Assembly: GCA_964405335.1 (NCBI GenBank)
Contig: CAYONP010000016.1
Span: 10,986 to 74,985 of the forward strand
Direction: 5' to 3'
DNA length: 64,000 bases
From: CAYONP01 sp964405335
GTDB taxonomy: Bacteria; Armatimonadota; UBA10988
Below are positions 35,548-43,760 of this stretch, one piece after another (the first letter of the stretch is position 1; every line of letters starts with the position of its first letter). The position numbers and the translations under genes were made by a program. Under the pieces are notes generated by a model. It saw only the letters and a list, made by a program, of their open reading frames with translations. It had not been told where the DNA came from and made no database searches.

Positions 35548-36849
35548 ATGGACGATGTCCTCCGCGAACTGCGCGAGATCCGCGACCAGATTCGCGGCGA
35601 CCACGACCCTGAGCGGCTGAAGCAGGCCATCCGCGAGGCCGCCACGCGGCCGGCGCCGAGCGCCCGCCGCCTGGCCGCCCTCGACGCCGCCGACACCAGC
35701 GACGACGGCCCGGCGCTCCGCCTCAAGGACCTGCTCGGCCGCGCGCCGCGCGACGAACGCGAGCGCGAGCTGCAGCGGCTCAACGACCGCATCTACCTGT
35801 GCAGCGCCCTGCTCCGCCGCGACCCGCGCAGCCTGAAGTCGTTCCGCGACTTCCAGGTCCTCGCCGGCGAGCTGCGCAAGGCGCTCAACACCGTCGACAA
35901 CGAAGAGCTGGTGCCCGAGGGCTTCAGCCTCTCGCTGGTCGAGGAGGTCCGCCTCCAGCGCCGCCTGCCGTCGCTGTTCGAGAGCGTCAACCTGCCCCGC
36001 TCGCCGCTGCGCTGGCCGGTCGAGGGCAACATCGGCCTGCCCTTCTTGATTGCCGAGAACCTCGGCGACACCGGCGAGAAGGTGCCCACGCGCAGTCCCT
36101 CGACCGAGCAGGTCACCTTCTCGGCCCGGACCATCGCCGTCCGCGTGCCGTTCAGTCGCGAGTTCGACGAGGACAGCGTGATCGCCGCCGAGGACTACGT
36201 CCGCGGACAGATCGCCAAGGCGCTGACCGACGGCCTTGAGACGGCCATCCTCAACGGCGACGACAGCGACCCGCACCAAGACGCCGTGGTCACCGCCGGC
36301 AACGACGTGCGGCGCATCTTCCGCGGCCTGCGCAAGCTCGCCGCGGTGCCGGTCGTGCCGACCGAGACCGACCTGGCCACCTTCGGTCAGGCCGGCTGGG
36401 CCGCCGCGCGCCGCAAGATGGGCGCCTACGGCATCGACCCGAGCGAGCTGGTCTGCATCCTCTCGCCGAACAGCTACTACAAGGTCATCGGCGACAGCAC
36501 CAACTGGGGCGACTTCCAGACCATCGACAAGGTTGGCCCGCGGGCGATCAACGTCACCGGCGAGGTCGGCGCGATCTACGGCGTGCCGGTAATCGTCAGC
36601 GCCTATGCGCCCGAGACCTGCGACGGCGCGCCGATCGACGACGGCACCGGCGGCGATGCGGTGATGGTCATCGCCAACCGCCGCGCCTATGGCCTGGCCA
36701 CCCAGGTCGGGGCGACCATCGAGACCGTCTGGGACCCCGAGGCGCTGCAGTTCAAGGTCATCGGCTACCAGCGGGTCGACTTCAAGCCCTGGTTCGACGC
36801 GGCCACCCAGCGGGCGGTCAGCGTCGGCTGGAACATCGACGTCAGCTAA
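35548..36849 (+). CDS. Major capsid protein, HK97 fold
   Basis: A 433-residue capsid protein. The first 110 residues are charged and helical (VLRELREIRDQIRGDHDPERL), the expected delta/scaffold domain removed by the protease. The mature part shows the family pattern: VPEGFSLSLVEEVRLQRRLP, RSPSTEQVTFSARTIAVRVPFSREFDED, ILSPNSYYKV, and NRRAYGLATQVGATIET near the end. ATG 35548 has GGGAG at 6 nt; an ATG two codons earlier is too close to that site. Its presence with TerL, portal and protease shows a complete HK97-type head module. Confidence 0.92.
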   Translation: MDDVLRELREIRDQIRGDHDPERLKQAIREAATRPAPSARRLAALDAADTSDDGPALRLKDLLGRAPRDERERELQRLNDRIYLCSALLRRDPRSLKSFRDFQVLAGELRKALNTVDNEELVPEGFSLSLVEEVRLQRRLPSLFESVNLPRSPLRWPVEGNIGLPFLIAENLGDTGEKVPTRSPSTEQVTFSARTIAVRVPFSREFDEDSVIAAEDYVRGQIAKALTDGLETAILNGDDSDPHQDAVVTAGNDVRRIFRGLRKLAAVPVVPTETDLATFGQAGWAAARRKMGAYGIDPSELVCILSPNSYYKVIGDSTNWGDFQTIDKVGPRAINVTGEVGAIYGVPVIVSAYAPETCDGAPIDDGTGGDAVMVIANRRAYGLATQVGATIETVWDPEALQFKVIGYQRVDFKPWFDAATQRAVSVGWNIDVS

Positions 36850-36862
36850 CGAGGAGGACCCC

Positions 36863-37132
36863 ATGCCGACCTACAACGGCTTCAACACGGCGATGTTCCG
36901 CGCCACCGTCACCGCCGGCGCCGCCGCCGAGGCCGACCTCGACGTGCCCGGGATCAACCCCGGCGATGTGCTGCTCGCCGTGCTCCACCAGGACGCCGAA
37001 GGGCTGTTCGTCGCCGACCTCAGCGGCGAGGCGAGCATCACCGAGCCCGACGTGATCCAGCTCGCCGGCACCGACACCACCGGCGACGTGCTGGTTGTGC
37101 TCTGGCTCGACACCTCGCAGCCCGAGTCGTGA
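36863..37132 (+). CDS. Small virion-cluster protein after the capsid gene
   Basis: An 89-residue beta-rich protein (FRATVTAGAAAEADLDVPGINPGD, VLVVLWLDTSQPES). The position directly after the capsid gene fits a capsid decoration or head-associated protein, but no family is recognised. Strong GAGGAGG site, 13 bp after the capsid stop. Confidence 0.65.
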   Translation: MPTYNGFNTAMFRATVTAGAAAEADLDVPGINPGDVLLAVLHQDAEGLFVADLSGEASITEPDVIQLAGTDTTGDVLVVLWLDTSQPES

Positions 37133-37176
37133 TTTGCCGCCGGGGACCCGGCCCCCGGCACCACCAGGAGCCGCGC

Positions 37177-37758
37177 ATGGCCCTGCCAGACCATTCGTTG
37201 ACCAATGTCGTGACCCTGCGCGAGTGGCTGACTCGCAACGCCGTCAGCCAGACCGATGGGCGCCTCTCCGATGCCAACCTGGAGGCGCTGATCGACCGCG
37301 CCTCGGCCGCCGTCGCCGCCTGGTGCGACCGGCAACTGGTCGCCCCGTCGATCGCAGAGACGCGTTACCACGACGGAGATGACAGCCGCCGTCTGGTGCT
37401 GCCGGAGTGGCCGGTCACCGAGTTCGTCGGCCTCAGCATCGACGGCGTCGCCGTGCCCGAGCGGGTCGAGCTGCTCGATGCCGGTTACGTCGTCCGCGCG
37501 CCCGAGGCCTGGATCGAGCTGGTCGGCCACACCTTCACCCGCGGGGTGCAGAACGTCGCCGTCACAGCGCGACTCGGCTACGACTCGACGCTGGCCCAGA
37601 ACGACGCGCGCCACCGCCGCGCGCTGGCGACCCTCGAGCAGGCCTGCCTGCGCCTCTGTACGCACTGGTTCGAGCACCCGGCGGCCGCCGAGGCCGAGCT
37701 CGATCCGCCGGCCGATGTGCGTGGCCTGCTCGCGCCCTATCGCCGACTGGGAGCCTGA
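37177..37758 (+). CDS. Head-tail connector (adaptor), gp6/YqbG-like
   Basis: A 193-residue protein. The N-terminus VVTLREWLTRN followed by NLEALIDRASAAVAAWCDRQL, then ETRYHDGDDSRRLVLPEWPVTEF, is the standard pattern of phage gp6-like head-tail adaptors: helical bundle, loop, then a beta insertion (VRAPEAWIEL) and a final helix with CLRLCTHWFEHP. It would form the ring below the portal. A GAC-N4-GTC sequence at 37200-37209 recalls the dispersed palindrome but is weak. Confidence 0.8.
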   Translation: MALPDHSLTNVVTLREWLTRNAVSQTDGRLSDANLEALIDRASAAVAAWCDRQLVAPSIAETRYHDGDDSRRLVLPEWPVTEFVGLSIDGVAVPERVELLDAGYVVRAPEAWIELVGHTFTRGVQNVAVTARLGYDSTLAQNDARHRRALATLEQACLRLCTHWFEHPAAAEAELDPPADVRGLLAPYRRLGA

Positions 37759-37759
37759 C

Positions 37760-38230
37760 ATGCCCGGCAGCATCGCGGCGATCAAAGACCTCTTCTGCAA
37801 TGATGACATCCGTCATCATCTCGACGAGCGGCTGGCGGCGCACTCGTTGCCGACGCTCGGCGAGGGGCGGCCGATCCTCCGGCATCGGCTGCAGTTGGCC
37901 TCGGCGGCGGCCCTGCCGGCGCTGGCCGTCGAGCTCGGTGAGGTCGACGCCGGCGACGTCGGCGCCGGCGGGCTGCGCGCGATGCGCGGCGTGGCCACGC
38001 TCTGGTTCGCCGTCGGTCGCGCCGACGAGGCGGGCCTGCTGGCGCAGATCGAGGGCCTCATCGATGCGCTGCGCGAGGCGGTCGAGACGGGATTGGCCGG
38101 CGAGTTCCAGCGCCTCACCTTCGCCGGCGCGGCGGTCGAGGGCGTGCCCTGGCGCGACGGACCCGTGCCGTTGCGGTTGGTGCCCGTCCGGTTCCGGTTC
38201 GAGTGGCTCTATGACGAGGGCGAGTTCTGA
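37760..38230 (+). CDS. Head completion/tail terminator-type protein
   Basis: A 156-residue protein of alternating helices and strands (ALREAVETGLAGEFQRLTFAG, LRLVPVRFRFEWLYDEG). Size, position after the adaptor and the C-terminal strand resemble tail-terminator or stopper proteins, but the assignment is positional. The best copy of the dispersed palindrome (37800-37819, all 20 bases) lies at codons 14-20 and is read there as NDDIRHH. Confidence 0.6.
   Translation: MPGSIAAIKDLFCNDDIRHHLDERLAAHSLPTLGEGRPILRHRLQLASAAALPALAVELGEVDAGDVGAGGLRAMRGVATLWFAVGRADEAGLLAQIEGLIDALREAVETGLAGEFQRLTFAGAAVEGVPWRDGPVPLRLVPVRFRFEWLYDEGEF
37800..37819 (+). repeat. Dispersed palindrome, site 3 (20/20)
   Basis: ATGATGACATCCGTCATCAT, taken here as the reference copy: arms ATGATGAC and GTCATCAT around ATCC. 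It lies near the start of the head-completion gene. Confidence 0.75.
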
Positions 38231-38245
38231 GCGAGAGGAGCAACC

Positions 38246-38647
38246 ATGGCGACCAAGACCACCCGCAAATCGGGTGAGAACCACCAGGTGGCGTTCGGCG
38301 CCACGCCGCTGGGCACGGCGCGCTCGACCCAGTTGCGGCTGAGCATCCGCACCGCCGACGGCCGCGGCAGCGGCGACGCCGGGCCGGTCGACAAGGAGAT
38401 CGGCCTCGAATCCGGCGAGGTCATCGCCAGCTACCTGATCACCGACGAGGCCACGCTCGCGCTGCTCGGCGGCTACGACACATTGGTGATCACCGACTCC
38501 GCCGGCACCACGGTGTTCAGCGGCGACGCGCTGTTCGCCGACGTGACCCGCCGTGAGGCGCACGACCAGATGACCCTGATCGATGCGCGCTTCGTCGTCC
38601 AGGGCTTGCCCACCGTGCCCGACCTCACCGGCCTGGCCTTCGCCTGA
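38246..38647 (+). CDS. Probable tail tube (major tail) protein
   Basis: A 133-residue beta-rich protein (STQLRLSIRTADGRG, VIASYLITDEATLALLGGYDTLVI). Position between connector proteins and the chaperone-like gene matches the major tail protein of siphovirus-type clusters. It is shorter than typical tube proteins (about 140-250). Good GAGAGGAG site. Identity inferred from order. Confidence 0.55.
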   Translation: MATKTTRKSGENHQVAFGATPLGTARSTQLRLSIRTADGRGSGDAGPVDKEIGLESGEVIASYLITDEATLALLGGYDTLVITDSAGTTVFSGDALFADVTRREAHDQMTLIDARFVVQGLPTVPDLTGLAFA

Positions 38648-38658
38648 GCGAGACACCC

Positions 38659-39502
38659 GTGAATCGAATCACCCAAACCGCGCGGCTGAACGAGATCCTC
38701 AGCCTGCCACCGCCGTCGGCCACCCTCGACGAGGCCTTCGGCCGCACGCCGAACGTCAGGTGTCATCTGGCTGCCTGCACACTTGATGACATCTGTCACG
38801 ATTTGCTCTCACCGCGCTCGATGCGCTGGACCGACGGGGTGGTGACCGTGGATTCGGCCGCCGCCGCGCGGGCGCGGATCGTGCGCTGTGTGCGCGATGA
38901 GGCCGGCGAAGCGATGTTCGATGACGCCGCGGCGCGGGCGCTGCCGGCGGGGGTGGTCGACCGGCTGCTGTTCGCGATCGATCAGGCCAATGGCTATCGA
39001 GAGCTCGAACGGGCCCTGCCAGCCGGGGGCTTGCTCGCGGTTTATCAGCGGCCGGCGGCCTGCTGGGTGGCCGGTCTGCTGCCCCAGGCGCCCGACCAGG
39101 CGCTCTGCGTGCGGGCCTATGACTTCGCCGCGCTGGCCGCCTCGGAGGAGGCGGCAACGGTCTGGCTGCCCGGCGGCGAGGTGCGACTCGATCTGCTCGC
39201 CTTCCCAGCCATCGTCGCCGCGTCGCTCGCCTGCGGGCCCGAACCGGGCGCGCCGCCGTTGGTCGACGAGCCCACCGCGCGCCGCGTCCCATGCGGCGCC
39301 GCGCGCGCCATCGTCGAGCTGGCGGACCGGCTCAGCGAGATGGGAGGACCGCCTCCGGCGGTGCGGTTTCAGCGACCCGCTGACCCGGCTCGGCCTCTGG
39401 CTGCTCCACCGCACGGGCCGCTTCCCGAGCGAGTTGCACGTCCTGCCGGCCGAGGTGCTGCGCCTTCATGCCGCCGACTGCCTGGGAGACCCGGATGATT
39501 GA
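38659..39502 (+). CDS. Tail assembly chaperone-position gene requiring a +1 frameshift
   Basis: The GTG-started zero frame runs to TGA at 39496-39498. Its last 50 codons (from about 39345) read as Pro/Arg/Ala-rich sequence, the usual look of an out-of-frame translation. From 39344 the +1 frame instead reads EDRLRRCGFSDPLTRLGLWL and HVLPAEVLRLHAADCLGDP, a normal-looking domain ending at 39502. Joining ATG GAG by skipping one G at 39343 gives a 280-residue product. Tail chaperones at this position often use programmed frameshifts, but no classical slippery heptamer is seen. A real frameshift mutation or a read error is possible. Two palindrome copies lie near 38753-38802. Confidence 0.6.
38783..38802 (+). 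repeat. Dispersed palindrome, site 4 (16/20)
   Basis: TTGATGACATCTGTCACGAT in the chaperone-position gene, read as DDICHD. A degenerate half copy (GTCAGGTGTCATC) lies 20 bp upstream at 38755-38767. Confidence 0.6.
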
Positions 39503-39923
39503 GCGACCGCGGCCGCGGAGCCTGATTCGCCGCCGGCCCGTCCGTCTCGTGCTGCCGCAGCGTGCCGCCACGGAGCTATCGGAGCCAGCGCCCTTGCTCG
39601 CCGGGCACCAGCCCTCGACGACGCCGTGGCCGGCCCTCCAACTGCGCTCGGCGGTCGCTGGTCGAGCGCCGCGTTTCGCGGCTCGGAATGGCTCGGTGAC
39701 GGCTCCGATGGAGGATGCCGAGCGCGACGACCGGCCGAACGCGTTCGATCTCGCAGCTGCCTCCGACCGGCGACTCGGCCGTTTCACCGCAGATGTCACG
39801 ACTCGGAGCCGCAAGCTGCGAACGAGGTCCGAACCATTTGATGACATCCGTCACGATTCAGAGTCGACGGATCCTAACGATGGCGCCTCGTCGCTGCTCG
39901 AGCGACTCAGCGACGCGATCTAG
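39495..39923 (+). CDS. Hypothetical virion-cluster protein at the tape-measure position
   Basis: A 142-residue protein, Arg/Pro-rich at the start (RPRPRSLIRRRPVRLVLP) and disordered-looking through the middle. It lies where a tape-measure protein would normally be, yet it is far too short and shows no membrane segment or long coiled coil. No family recognised. ATG overlaps the end of the preceding frame. It contains a 17/20 palindrome copy at 39838-39857, read as FDDIRHD. Confidence 0.5.
   Translation: MIERPRPRSLIRRRPVRLVLPQRAATELSEPAPLLAGHQPSTTPWPALQLRSAVAGRAPRFAARNGSVTAPMEDAERDDRPNAFDLAAASDRRLGRFTADVTTRSRKLRTRSEPFDDIRHDSESTDPNDGASSLLERLSDAI
39838..39857 (+). repeat. Dispersed palindrome, site 5 (17/20)
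   Basis: TTGATGACATCCGTCACGAT, differing from site 4 at one base although the flanking genes are unrelated. A half copy (AGATGTCACGA) lies at 39791-39801. Confidence 0.6.
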
Positions 39924-39931
39924 GAGCTCGC

Positions 39932-42040
39932 ATGGCAGCTCAACTCTGGCTACAGGAAGAGCGCACAGTGCTCGACGAGCCGGGCGGTGGTCTCGTCTGG
40001 GACTTCGGCCCGCTCGCCGCCGAAGACACGCTGGCCGCCCTGCGGCGCGGTGAGATCGCCGCCAGCGGCGCGGTCTTCGAACCGGTCGGCGGGCAGTTCA
40101 TGGGCGTGCCGTCGGCCGAGCTGGCCGACTGCGGGCTTGACGGCTGGTTGCCCGACGTGCCGGACGACTGGCTCGAGGTCTATCCGTTCGTCAGGACCGA
40201 CGGATACAGTATGGCGCTGCACCATACGACAACCGCCACGTGGAGCCTGCGCGAACAGGGCGCCGCGGCGTGGGGCGAGCCGCGCATCGTTTCGTTCATT
40301 ACCTATGAATCGGGCGACGGCGGCACCGGCGACGAGCTGACCATCGAGTTCGGCGGAGTGTGGCGGCTGAGCCTGCTCGCCGGTGGCTCGGCGGCGTTGA
40401 GCGAGTCGACACTTGCTGCCGAGGGAACCGACTACACGCCGCGCGGCGAGTTTCGCTGGCGTACCGCCGGTCGTTTCACCGGCGCCGGCGGGTCGGTTCA
40501 CAGCCTCTGGATCTATGAGGTCGGTCCGAAACTCGTCATCCGCAACGCGGCAGAGCCGGCTGGGCTGGCCCTGTTCGATCCCGGCGCGCAGCACGACCCG
40601 CTGAGCCCCGTCACTTCGCCCTACCCACATGCGCTGCGGCCGGGGCCGTGGCGCATCGCCGGCAGCGGGCGAATCACCATCGCCGTGGCGCGGCAGCGGT
40701 TTCTGCCGGGCATCAGCCGCGTTGAGCAGCCCGCGCCGACGGCCCTCGGGCTGGGCGGCTCGACGCAGCCGGTGACGGTGACCTTGGCCGGTCTGTCCAG
40801 CGGCGTCGGCAGCGAACCGGCAGTCAGCGTCCGCGACGAGTTCGGCGCGCTCTGGCCGACCGCCGGCGGGCCGTTCGGCACGCCGCGCCACGCGGCGCGC
40901 TGGTCGGTCACCTGGACGACAGGTGCCGAGCAGAGCTACTTCCTATGCGGCTTGTCGTTGCGCGTTCCACGCACCACGCGCGGCGACGGCAACACGGGGA
41001 CCGAGGTCCTGGCGCTCGACCAGGTGGCCGACCGCGAGGTGTCGTCTGTGCGTGACGGGGACCTCACCCGCGAGCGCTTCACCGCTCGGCTACTCGACCC
41101 ATCGGGCAGCCTGGCCGGCTATGTCCAGCCGAACATGAGCGTGCGCTACCAGGTCGGCGCCGAGACGCTGTTCCGCGGCCTGACCGACGCCGCCGAGTGG
41201 CACGCCGCGCATCACGGCAGCACGCCGCTGGGCCTGCTCACGCTCCGCGCGCAGGGGCTGTGGAAGCGCTTTCGCAAGGCCCGCTGGCCCGGCGGCGAAG
41301 CATTCGACGGCCGCCTGCTGACCGAGGTCATGGCCGAGCTCCTGGCCGCCACCGGGCTCGGTGAGGCGGATAGCGACTTGCCCGCCTGGGACTACCGTTT
41401 CCCGCCGCCGCCCGACGGCGCGGCGCCGGCGCTGGTTTATCGCCCCGGCGTGACCATCGACCGCATTCTCGAGGAGCTGCGCGAGCGCTTCTTCGGCGCC
41501 GTCCTGACCTGCTACTTCCGGCTCTCCGACGGCAAGTTCGTGCTCGAACCGATCGCCGGCGGCGAGAGCGCGGCCACCTTCTACACGTGCGATACCGATG
41601 CCGGCGGCAGCGGACGAGTGATCCTCGCCGGCAGCTATCGTGAGCGGCTCGACGAGAGCCGCCTGGCCAACGTGGTTACCGTGGTCGGTGCCGGATTCGA
41701 CGGCCGGCCGATCGTCGCGCGCGCGGTCGACTGGGCCAGCCTGCGCGACCCGGAAGCCGTCAACTACGTCGGCGAGCCGTGGCCGCTGGAGGTCATCGAC
41801 CAAGGCCTGCGCAGCAGCGCCGCAGTTGCCTACGTCTGTCATCATCTCTTTGCGCGCCACCGGTTCGCCCCCGTCTACGCCGAGTGGCGGAGCGTGCTGC
41901 TTGGCCTCTCGCCGGGTCAGTTGGTGACCATCTCGGACATCGCCGGCAGCAGCCTGTGGCGCCTCGAAGGCGTCTCCGCCGTCGCCGGCGGCAGCGATCC
42001 AGTCGGCTCGGCAAGCTACTTGGCGGAGCGCTTGGCATGA
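39932..42040 (+). CDS. Probable tail/baseplate hub protein
   Basis: A 702-residue protein, the largest in the cluster. The first 340 residues are beta-rich (phage tail- or receptor-like sandwich domains). The second half has hub-like features: SVRYQVGAETLFRGLTDAAEWH, GVTIDRILEELRERFFG and LANVVTVVGAGFDGRPIVAR, recalling gp27/gpD-type baseplate hubs that cap the tube. Assignment rests on this pattern and on position. Its stop overlaps the next ATG. Confidence 0.62.
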   Translation: MAAQLWLQEERTVLDEPGGGLVWDFGPLAAEDTLAALRRGEIAASGAVFEPVGGQFMGVPSAELADCGLDGWLPDVPDDWLEVYPFVRTDGYSMALHHTTTATWSLREQGAAAWGEPRIVSFITYESGDGGTGDELTIEFGGVWRLSLLAGGSAALSESTLAAEGTDYTPRGEFRWRTAGRFTGAGGSVHSLWIYEVGPKLVIRNAAEPAGLALFDPGAQHDPLSPVTSPYPHALRPGPWRIAGSGRITIAVARQRFLPGISRVEQPAPTALGLGGSTQPVTVTLAGLSSGVGSEPAVSVRDEFGALWPTAGGPFGTPRHAARWSVTWTTGAEQSYFLCGLSLRVPRTTRGDGNTGTEVLALDQVADREVSSVRDGDLTRERFTARLLDPSGSLAGYVQPNMSVRYQVGAETLFRGLTDAAEWHAAHHGSTPLGLLTLRAQGLWKRFRKARWPGGEAFDGRLLTEVMAELLAATGLGEADSDLPAWDYRFPPPPDGAAPALVYRPGVTIDRILEELRERFFGAVLTCYFRLSDGKFVLEPIAGGESAATFYTCDTDAGGSGRVILAGSYRERLDESRLANVVTVVGAGFDGRPIVARAVDWASLRDPEAVNYVGEPWPLEVIDQGLRSSAAVAYVCHHLFARHRFAPVYAEWRSVLLGLSPGQLVTISDIAGSSLWRLEGVSAVAGGSDPVGSASYLAERLA
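41826..41845 (+). repeat. Dispersed palindrome, site 6 (14/20, right arm intact)
   Basis: TTGCCTACGTCTGTCATCAT in the hub gene. The right arm GTCATCAT is complete and the left arm is degenerate. Confidence 0.4.
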
Positions 42041-43503
42041 ACGGCTGGCAGTTTGTGGCGACCATGCGCGCTCACGTCGGCGACTGGCTCGGCCTGCAGC
42101 TCGAGGACGCTATGGTCGGCTTCTACATTTCCGCGACAAATGTCGCGGAATTGATCTGGAATGTGGACAGCAGTCCAACCGGCGGGGGCGAGCCCGTCGC
42201 CGCGGTGACGGGCGGAACGCTGGATATCGAGGTCCGGCTCGATTGTGATCGGCCGGCGGCCACGCCCGCGGCGACGCTCGACTACTTCATCGGCGGTGTC
42301 AAGGTCGGCACGCGCGTGGTCGGCTTGACCGCGACGGCCGGCGGGTTCAGTTTCGACTACCCAGCCTTCTGGCCCGGCAGCCTGGGCAGCAGTAGCAGAC
42401 GGCTGGGTGCCTGTGCGCGCTTCTACCGCACCGCCGGCGCGGCCTGCGGAGGTCTCGCCATGTCAGGCTGGGACAACGACTCGGCCGCGGCGATCGGCAC
42501 CTGGCCCGAGACCGGCGGCGGCACCGACTATGGCCTGTACTTCGCCATCAGGCCACCGACCGGCCCGCCGCCGGCGCGGCACCCGAGCGGCGTCGAACTG
42601 ATCGCGCGCCTGAGCCAGAGCGGCACCTCGAGCAGTCCCATCGCGCCGGTGGCCGGTCTGTTCCGGCGCCACCGGCCGACCGAGCCGTGGCTGCCGGTGC
42701 TCGCGCTGCCCGGCTGGCAGCAGACGACCATCGGCGGTGCGCGCTATTCGGCGACCTGGCTCCATTATGCCGGCGGGCACGCGGTGCACCTGCTCTCACT
42801 GCTCAGCCACGATCTTGGGGCGAGCTTCAGCGGTGCTCTGCCCACCTGGCTCGACCAGTACTACGGACCGGCGTTGCTGGCCGGCGACGAGACCGATCCG
42901 GTCGGCGACAACCTCCCGCTCAGCGGTCTGCACGCCGGCGGGGCCGATCGGATCGGCCTGGCCGTGGTGCCGCACCAGCGCGATGGCCTCGAGCAGATCT
43001 ATGCCGTCGCCGGCCTGCCGCGCAGCCCGAAACCCAAGTATGTGGTGGCCGACTCGTTGCGCACCGGCAATGATGACGGATGTCGACATTATCCGTTCGT
43101 CGCGCGTCGTTCAGACGGCCGGTTCGTCGTCGGTGCCTTGCTCGACGGGCAGTACCGTTCGTGGACCAGCCTCGACAGCGCGGGCCGTGCGTGGGCCGAG
43201 GATGAGGCGCAATCACTCGGCGCGGAGGCGCACCTGGTGGCGCCCTGCTTCTGCGCGGCCCGCTCGGGGCTGCAGGGCTTGCTCGGCTACCACCCCGGCG
43301 ACGCTCTGTTTCGCCTCTTCCAGCGGCGCGGGTTCGACCAGCCGTGGTCCGAGCCGGTGACGGTGGCCGCCGCCAGCGTGGCCGCCGCGCCGTACCTCAC
43401 AGCGCGCCGCGACGGCGGCTTCGAGGCCGGCTGGTACGTCGCCGGGCAGTGGCATCGCTACCTTGCCGAGGACCTGCTGAACTGGACGGAGGTCAGCCCG
43501 TGA
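42037..43503 (+). CDS. Large appendage protein with sialidase-like beta repeats
   Basis: A 488-residue beta-rich protein. The first 200 residues form probable sandwich domains. From about 320 on, repeats such as HYPFVARRSDGRFVVGALLDG and APYLTARRDGGFEAGWYVAG look like BNR/propeller blades seen in tail fibres and spike proteins. No catalytic sialidase residues are evident. It starts by ATGA overlap. It contains a perfect 22-bp palindrome at 42129-42150 and a dispersed-site copy at 43070-43089. Confidence 0.55.
   Translation: MNGWQFVATMRAHVGDWLGLQLEDAMVGFYISATNVAELIWNVDSSPTGGGEPVAAVTGGTLDIEVRLDCDRPAATPAATLDYFIGGVKVGTRVVGLTATAGGFSFDYPAFWPGSLGSSSRRLGACARFYRTAGAACGGLAMSGWDNDSAAAIGTWPETGGGTDYGLYFAIRPPTGPPPARHPSGVELIARLSQSGTSSSPIAPVAGLFRRHRPTEPWLPVLALPGWQQTTIGGARYSATWLHYAGGHAVHLLSLLSHDLGASFSGALPTWLDQYYGPALLAGDETDPVGDNLPLSGLHAGGADRIGLAVVPHQRDGLEQIYAVAGLPRSPKPKYVVADSLRTGNDDGCRHYPFVARRSDGRFVVGALLDGQYRSWTSLDSAGRAWAEDEAQSLGAEAHLVAPCFCAARSGLQGLLGYHPGDALFRLFQRRGFDQPWSEPVTVAAASVAAAPYLTARRDGGFEAGWYVAGQWHRYLAEDLLNWTEVSP
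42129..42150. repeat. Perfect 22-bp palindrome with the same GAC-N4-GTC core
   Basis: TTCCGCGACA-AA-TGTCGCGGAA: two perfectly complementary 10-base arms. The GAC-N4-GTC core and spacing equal those of the dispersed sites, but the outer arms differ. It lies near the 5' end of the 42037 gene. Confidence 0.6.
43070..43089 (-). repeat. Dispersed palindrome, site 8 (18/20)
   Basis: ATGATGACGGATGTCGACAT, reverse orientation, in the appendage gene, read as NDDGCRHY. Confidence 0.65.
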
Positions 43504-43757
43504 AGCCGCCTGACCCGCTCGACCGGCGCCGCGCCATCGACGCCCTGCGCCGCTTGGTGAGCGAGCGCGGACCCGAGGCCGGCCGCCGCATCGACCACCT
43601 CAAGCAGCGCGCCAGCGACGACCTGGCTGCCGTCTGGGCCGGCGGCGCGGCGCCGTTCGCGCACGTCGTCGAACTCACCCGCGCCGACGGCAACGCAACG
43701 CTGCTGCTGCATCTGATCGGCCTCAGCGCCGTCGACGGCGCCGACGTGGTGGAGTGA
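43500..43757 (+). CDS. Small helical virion-cluster protein
   Basis: An 85-residue protein with two amphipathic helices (RRAIDALRRLVSERG, RRIDHLKQRASDDLAAVWAG). GTG start by GTGA overlap with the preceding gene, so probably coupled. No family recognised. Confidence 0.55.
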   Translation: MKPPDPLDRRRAIDALRRLVSERGPEAGRRIDHLKQRASDDLAAVWAGGAAPFAHVVELTRADGNATLLLHLIGLSAVDGADVVE

Positions 43758-43760
43758 CCC

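Noticed and set aside
37196..37213. GAC-CAAT-GTC at 37200-37209 as another dispersed site
   Set aside because: Only the six core bases agree; the outer arms do not match, and such cores occur by chance.
37371..37395. GATGACA half-sites such as the one at 37378 and others at 38893, 44305 and 44470
   Set aside because: Only one arm is present; six-base matches are expected by chance in this much sequence.
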